Positions 60,764-64,000 of a DNA stretch of 64,000 nucleotides are shown here, piece after piece. The stretch's first letter is position 1, and each line of letters opens with the position of its first letter. A program made the position numbers and the translations under genes. The stretch is from Cupriavidus pampae (lineage in GTDB: Bacteria > Pseudomonadota > Gammaproteobacteria > Burkholderiales > Burkholderiaceae): contig NZ_CAJZAG010000003.1 of the NCBI RefSeq assembly GCF_914271485.1, positions 620,001-684,000 of the forward strand, read 5' to 3'. The notes beneath the pieces were generated by a model, which was not told the DNA's origin, searched no databases, and saw only the letters and a list, made by a program, of their open reading frames with translations.

Positions 60764-61618
60764 ATGCAGATCAAGACAGTGGGCATCGTCGGTGCCGGCA
60801 CCATGGGCAACGGCATCGCGCAGGCGTGCGCGGTGGCGGGACTCGATGTGGTGATGGTCGATATCAACGACGCCGCGGTGCAGAAGGGTATCGCCACGGT
60901 GGCGGGCAGCCTCGACCGGCTGATCAAGAAGGAAAAGGCCACCGAGGCGGACAAGGCCGCGGCGCTGTCGCGCATCCATGGCAGCACTGCCTACGATGAC
61001 CTCAAGCGTACGGACATCGTGATCGAAGCCGCCACCGAGAATCACGAGCTCAAGGTCAAGATCCTGAAGCAGATCGACGCGCTGGTCGGCGACGACGTGA
61101 TCATTGCCTCCAACACGTCGTCTATCTCGATCACGAAGCTTGCCGCGGCCACCTCGCGCGCCGATCGCTTTATCGGCATGCACTTCTTCAACCCGGTGCC
61201 GATGATGGCACTGGTCGAGCTGATCCGCGGCCTGCAGACCAGCGATGCCGCGCATGCTGCGGTGGAAGACCTCGCGAAGCGCCTCGGCAAGTATCCGATC
61301 ACGGTGAAGAACAGTCCGGGCTTCGTCGTGAACCGCATTCTGTGCCCGATGATCAACGAGGCGTTCTGCGTGCTCGGCGAAGGCCTGGCGTCGGCCGAGG
61401 AAATCGACGAGGGCATGAAGCTCGGTTGCAATCATCCGATCGGCCCGCTCGCGCTGGCAGACATGATCGGCCTCGACACGATGCTCGCGGTGATGGAAGT
61501 GCTCTACACCGAGTTCGCCGATCCGAAGTATCGTCCGGCGATGCTGCTGCGCGAGATGGTGGCTGCTGGTTACCTCGGTCGCAAGACCGGGCGCGGCGCA
61601 TACGTTTATAGCAAATGA
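60764..61618 (+). CDS. 3-hydroxybutyryl-CoA dehydrogenase
   Basis: 284-aa NAD(P)-dependent dehydrogenase of the short HBDH group. Nucleotide loop G10-A-G-T-M-G15 in VGIVGAGTMGNGIAQACA; catalytic His in GMHFFNPVPMMALVEL; SPGFVVNRILCPMINEA; and a C-terminal dimer domain with GPLALADMIGLDT. Links crotonyl/3-hydroxybutyryl-CoA to beta-oxidation or PHB. 31 bp after the HIT gene, so maybe cotranscribed with icmF, consistent with C4 acyl-CoA metabolism. Confidence 0.95.
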   Translation: MQIKTVGIVGAGTMGNGIAQACAVAGLDVVMVDINDAAVQKGIATVAGSLDRLIKKEKATEADKAAALSRIHGSTAYDDLKRTDIVIEAATENHELKVKILKQIDALVGDDVIIASNTSSISITKLAAATSRADRFIGMHFFNPVPMMALVELIRGLQTSDAAHAAVEDLAKRLGKYPITVKNSPGFVVNRILCPMINEAFCVLGEGLASAEEIDEGMKLGCNHPIGPLALADMIGLDTMLAVMEVLYTEFADPKYRPAMLLREMVAAGYLGRKTGRGAYVYSK

Positions 61619-61633
61619 GCAGCAAGTAAGTCG

Positions 61634-61659
61634 GGTGGGGGCAGCGCCCCCGCCCACCC
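61634..61659. repeat. GC hairpin between the dehydrogenase and the Bug gene
   Basis: GGTGGGGGC and GCCCCCGCCCACC pair imperfectly in a 48-bp convergent gap. No T-run, so at most a weak bidirectional stop. Confidence 0.4.
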
Positions 61660-61666
61660 CGCCTGC

Positions 61667-62644
61667 TCAATCTACCTGCGCGTTGCTCTTCTTCACCACG
61701 TCGGTCCACTTGCGGACTTCGGCGTCGACGAAGCCCTGCAACTGCGCCGGTTCCAGCGTATTGGCCTCCAGGCCTTGCGCGACCAGTTGCTGATGCACCG
61801 CCGGGTCTTGCAATACGCTCGACACCGTCTGCAGCAGCTTGGTGCGCGTGCCCGCATCGACACCCGCCGGCGCGGCGAGGATAAACCACGCGGTGAGGTC
61901 AAAGCCCGGGTAACCCGATTCCGCGACGGTCGGTACGTTCGGCACCGCCGACGAGCGGCGCTGACTGCTGACAGCGAGTGCACGCAGCTTGCTGGCCTTG
62001 AGGTAAGGCAGCACCGCCACCGGGTGATAGAACATGAAATCGACCTGCCCGCCGAGCACCGCGGTCAGCGCCTGGCCGCCTTCCTTGAACGGCACGTGCG
62101 TCATGTTCACGCCCGCCATCGACTTCAGCAGTTCGCCTGCAAGGTGACCCGAGGTGCCGTTGCCCGCGGAACCGAATGACAGTTTGTCCGGATTGGCCTT
62201 GGCGTAGGCCACGAGCTCCGCGAGGTTCTTGTACGGCGCGTCGGCACGCACGACGAGCAGCGTTGGCGTGTAGCCCGGCATACCCAGATACGTAAAGTCC
62301 TTGTCGGGGTCGTACGGCAGCTTGCGGTACAGCGCCTTGTTGATGGCGTGCGTGCCCACGGTGCCGAGTGTCAACGTGTAGCCGTCGGCCTTCGACTTGG
62401 CCACGTAGTCGGTGCCGATCGCACCGCCGGCGCCGGCGCGGTTCTCCACCACGACCGGCTGGCCGAGCTTCTTCGCCATGCCTTCGCCGACCACGCGTGC
62501 AATCAGATCGGTCGAGGTACCGCCGCCGAATGGCACCACGAGCCGAATCGGACGCGTGGGGTAGTCTTCGGCGTGGACTGGCATGTGCGCGAGTCCAGTC
62601 GTCAACAGCAGTGCGGCCAGGGCCGCGCGTATCGTCTTGTTCAT
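61667..62644 (-). CDS. Bug-type solute receptor, in CoA-transferase cluster
   Basis: 325-aa periplasmic receptor with signal peptide (1-25), YPTRPIRLVVPFGGGTSTDLIARVV, VVENRAGAGGAIGTDYVAKS and SFGSAGNGTSGHLAGELLKSMAG. Family secure, ligand not. It is last of a minus-strand row citryl-CoA lyase-like/CaiB CoA-transferase/Bug receptor, so a di- or tricarboxylic acid or its ester is a plausible ligand. No TctAB permease adjoins. Confidence 0.92.
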   Translation of the reverse strand: MNKTIRAALAALLLTTGLAHMPVHAEDYPTRPIRLVVPFGGGTSTDLIARVVGEGMAKKLGQPVVVENRAGAGGAIGTDYVAKSKADGYTLTLGTVGTHAINKALYRKLPYDPDKDFTYLGMPGYTPTLLVVRADAPYKNLAELVAYAKANPDKLSFGSAGNGTSGHLAGELLKSMAGVNMTHVPFKEGGQALTAVLGGQVDFMFYHPVAVLPYLKASKLRALAVSSQRRSSAVPNVPTVAESGYPGFDLTAWFILAAPAGVDAGTRTKLLQTVSSVLQDPAVHQQLVAQGLEANTLEPAQLQGFVDAEVRKWTDVVKKSNAQVD

Positions 62645-62667
62645 GTCTCCTCCGTCTTAGCGGTGTT

Positions 62668-63810
62668 TTATCGGGCCCTGCTTCGCAACTGCGCGCGAAT
62701 CTCCTCGTCATGCTCGCCGAGCAACGGCGGCGCTGTCACGTCCAACGCGCGCTCGCCGTCGAACGATACCGGGCTGCGCACCGTGCGGAACTCGCCGAGC
62801 GTCGGATGCGTGCCCGTGACCAGCAGCTCCAGATGGCGGGCCTGCGGGTCCTCGAGCGCTTCGCTCGTGTCGTACATCGGCGCATGCGGTACGTCCTCCG
62901 CTTCGAGCCGCGCACACCATTCCGCGCGCGTGTGGCCGCGGAACAGTTCGCCCAGCAATTCGATCAACGTTTCCTGGTTGTCGATGCGCGCCTTGCGCGA
63001 GGCGAAGCGCGGGTCCTGAAACAGGTTGGGCCGCTCGATCGCGTTGGCCAGCCCCTGCCAGAATTTCTCCGGCGACGACATGTGCAACGCGACCCATTTG
63101 CCGTCCGCGCATTCGAGCACATACGACTGCGATACGCTCGGCCGGCTGTAGGGTCCCATCACCTCGCCCGCCGAATAGTAATGCGTGAACGCGTCGAGAT
63201 TGAAGTGGCTCATCGCCTCGAGCATCGATACCTCGACCTTGCGGCCCACGCCCGTGCGCTGGCGCTCGTAGAGCGCGCCGAGGATGCCGTAGGTCGCGTA
63301 GAAGCCCGTCATCGAGTCGGCGATCGCCGGGCCCACTACGCGCGGATTGGCGGGATTGACCAGCAGATTCAGGAAGCCGCTTGCGGCCTGCGCCACGGTG
63401 TCGTAGCTCGGGCGGCCGGCGGCGGGACCGGTGGCGCCGAAACCGCTGATCGCGCAGTAGATCAGGCGCGGATTGATCTCGCGCAGACGCGCCTCACCGG
63501 CGTTGAGCCGTTCGGCAGCGCCGGGGCGGAAATTCTGGATATAGACGTCGGACTCGCGGATCAGCGCGTCGAACACTTCGAGGTCGTCGGGGTTCTTGGT
63601 GTTGAGCGTGAGGCTGCGCTTGTTGCGGTTGTACGTCTGGAAGTGCGGACTGTAGAGCCCGCCCTCGAACGCGCGAAACGGGTCGCCGGTCTCGGGCTGC
63701 TCGATCTTGATCACGTCGGCACCGAGGTCACCCAGCAGCATGCCGCATGCGGGTCCCGTGATGAAGGTGCCTTGTTCGAGGACCTTGAGGCCCGCGAGAA
63801 CTTTGGACAT
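62668..63810 (-). CDS. CaiB/BaiF family CoA-transferase
   Basis: 380-aa family III CoA-transferase. N-terminal LAGLKVLEQGTFITGPACGMLLGDLGADVIKIEQPETGDPFR, NKRSLTLN, and GPAIADSMTGFYATYGILGAL with the catalytic-Asp position. Moves CoA between an acyl-CoA and a free acid such as itaconate, citramalate or a dicarboxylate. 23 bp before the Bug gene, 30 bp after the citryl-CoA lyase-like gene. Confidence 0.9.
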   Translation of the reverse strand: MSKVLAGLKVLEQGTFITGPACGMLLGDLGADVIKIEQPETGDPFRAFEGGLYSPHFQTYNRNKRSLTLNTKNPDDLEVFDALIRESDVYIQNFRPGAAERLNAGEARLREINPRLIYCAISGFGATGPAAGRPSYDTVAQAASGFLNLLVNPANPRVVGPAIADSMTGFYATYGILGALYERQRTGVGRKVEVSMLEAMSHFNLDAFTHYYSAGEVMGPYSRPSVSQSYVLECADGKWVALHMSSPEKFWQGLANAIERPNLFQDPRFASRKARIDNQETLIELLGELFRGHTRAEWCARLEAEDVPHAPMYDTSEALEDPQARHLELLVTGTHPTLGEFRTVRSPVSFDGERALDVTAPPLLGEHDEEIRAQLRSRAR

Positions 63811-63840
63811 GGTGTCTCCGGAATGCTGAACTGATACGGG

Positions 63841-64000
63841 TCAGGCGTGCGGGTCGTAGCCCGCCGGCGTATTGCCCGTGTAGACCAGTTCGCGCGTGGC
63901 CTGGTACGACAGCGCGAAGCCGATCGACTGACGCAGCTCCTCGCTCAGATGCGCGATCAGGCCGCCGGTGCGCGCGAGAATCGGCACGCCCTTGAGCGCG
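63841..64000 (-). CDS. Citryl-CoA lyase/citrate synthase-like protein, C-terminal end (cut by window)
   Basis: Only the last 52 codons are inside (stop TGA at 63841-63843). They read GVPILARTGGLIAHLSEELR and IGFALSYQATREL with a TPAGYDPHA tail. This is the C-terminal part seen in citryl-CoA lyase-type members of the citrate synthase superfamily. The upstream remainder is not visible. It is coded directly before the CaiB gene in the same direction. Confidence 0.6.
   Translation of the reverse strand, partial: ALKGVPILARTGGLIAHLSEELRQSIGFALSYQATRELVYTGNTPAGYDPHA

Overview
The window looks like chromosomal, mostly housekeeping DNA from a Burkholderiaceae beta-proteobacterium, most likely Cupriavidus or a close relative. 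The reasons are very high GC with long antisense open frames, the proteobacterial cox/cta cluster with DUF2909, DUF2970 and DUF2244 companions, the gshA/gshB plus partial PTS block, Bug-type receptors, and an IcmF that closely resembles the Cupriavidus metallidurans fused isobutyryl-CoA mutase as I remember it. The genus is an inference. I saw no tRNA, rRNA, insertion sequence, prophage or CRISPR array.

Region by region: (1) 1-7729, respiratory block on the minus strand: DUF2244, coxB (with a cytochrome c domain), coxA, a 44-aa assembly protein, ctaG, DUF2970, coxC, then after a divergent DUF2909 gene SURF1, a SCO-like protein and the start of ctaA. (2) 8229-17861: BioC-like methyltransferase, comF, trmL, a Bug receptor, gpsA, secB, grxC, a rhodanese-like protein without its catalytic Cys, gpmA, ctpA, moeB. 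(3) 18099-24135: bfr, a Fur-box-controlled bfd, and gshA-gshB-EIIA-HPr-EI, a PTS without sugar permease. (4) 24136-27893: a probable small RNA, then amtB-glnK-porin behind a textbook sigma-54 promoter. (5) 27894-34781: ubiK, comM, a proline-rich mini-protein, a LysE exporter, a lipoprotein, two thioredoxin-fold proteins and a UvrD-type helicase. (6) 34795-39606: dctA, dctB and dctD with a sigma-54 promoter and tandem palindromes upstream of dctA. (7) 40008-45431: a 2Fe-2S ferredoxin, a hydrolase, dacC, DUF493, rlmI, a nitronate monooxygenase-type enzyme and ybaN. (8) 45422-54860: a seven-gene operon that joins a complete Liv-type ABC importer to two acyl-CoA ligases, divergent from a Crp/Fnr regulator. 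(9) 54865-64000: a MocR regulator, DUF2917, icmF, a HIT protein, 3-hydroxybutyryl-CoA dehydrogenase, and a Bug receptor/CaiB CoA-transferase/citryl-CoA lyase-like cluster cut by the window end.

Working together: the cox genes encode the subunits, copper delivery (CtaG, possibly the SCO-like protein) and heme A supply (CtaA, SURF1) for one aa3 oxidase. dctABD form a sensor-controlled C4-dicarboxylate uptake loop. glnK-amtB with the porin form a nitrogen-limitation uptake unit. The Liv/ligase operon looks like import followed at once by CoA activation of an unidentified organic acid. icmF and the CoA enzymes feed acyl-CoA metabolism.

The most interesting less-explained items are the candidate anti-Shine-Dalgarno small RNA between amtB and gshA, the Liv/ligase operon with a CRP-type dyad in its divergent promoter region, the palindrome over the icmF -35 region, and the Cys-to-Ser rhodanese.
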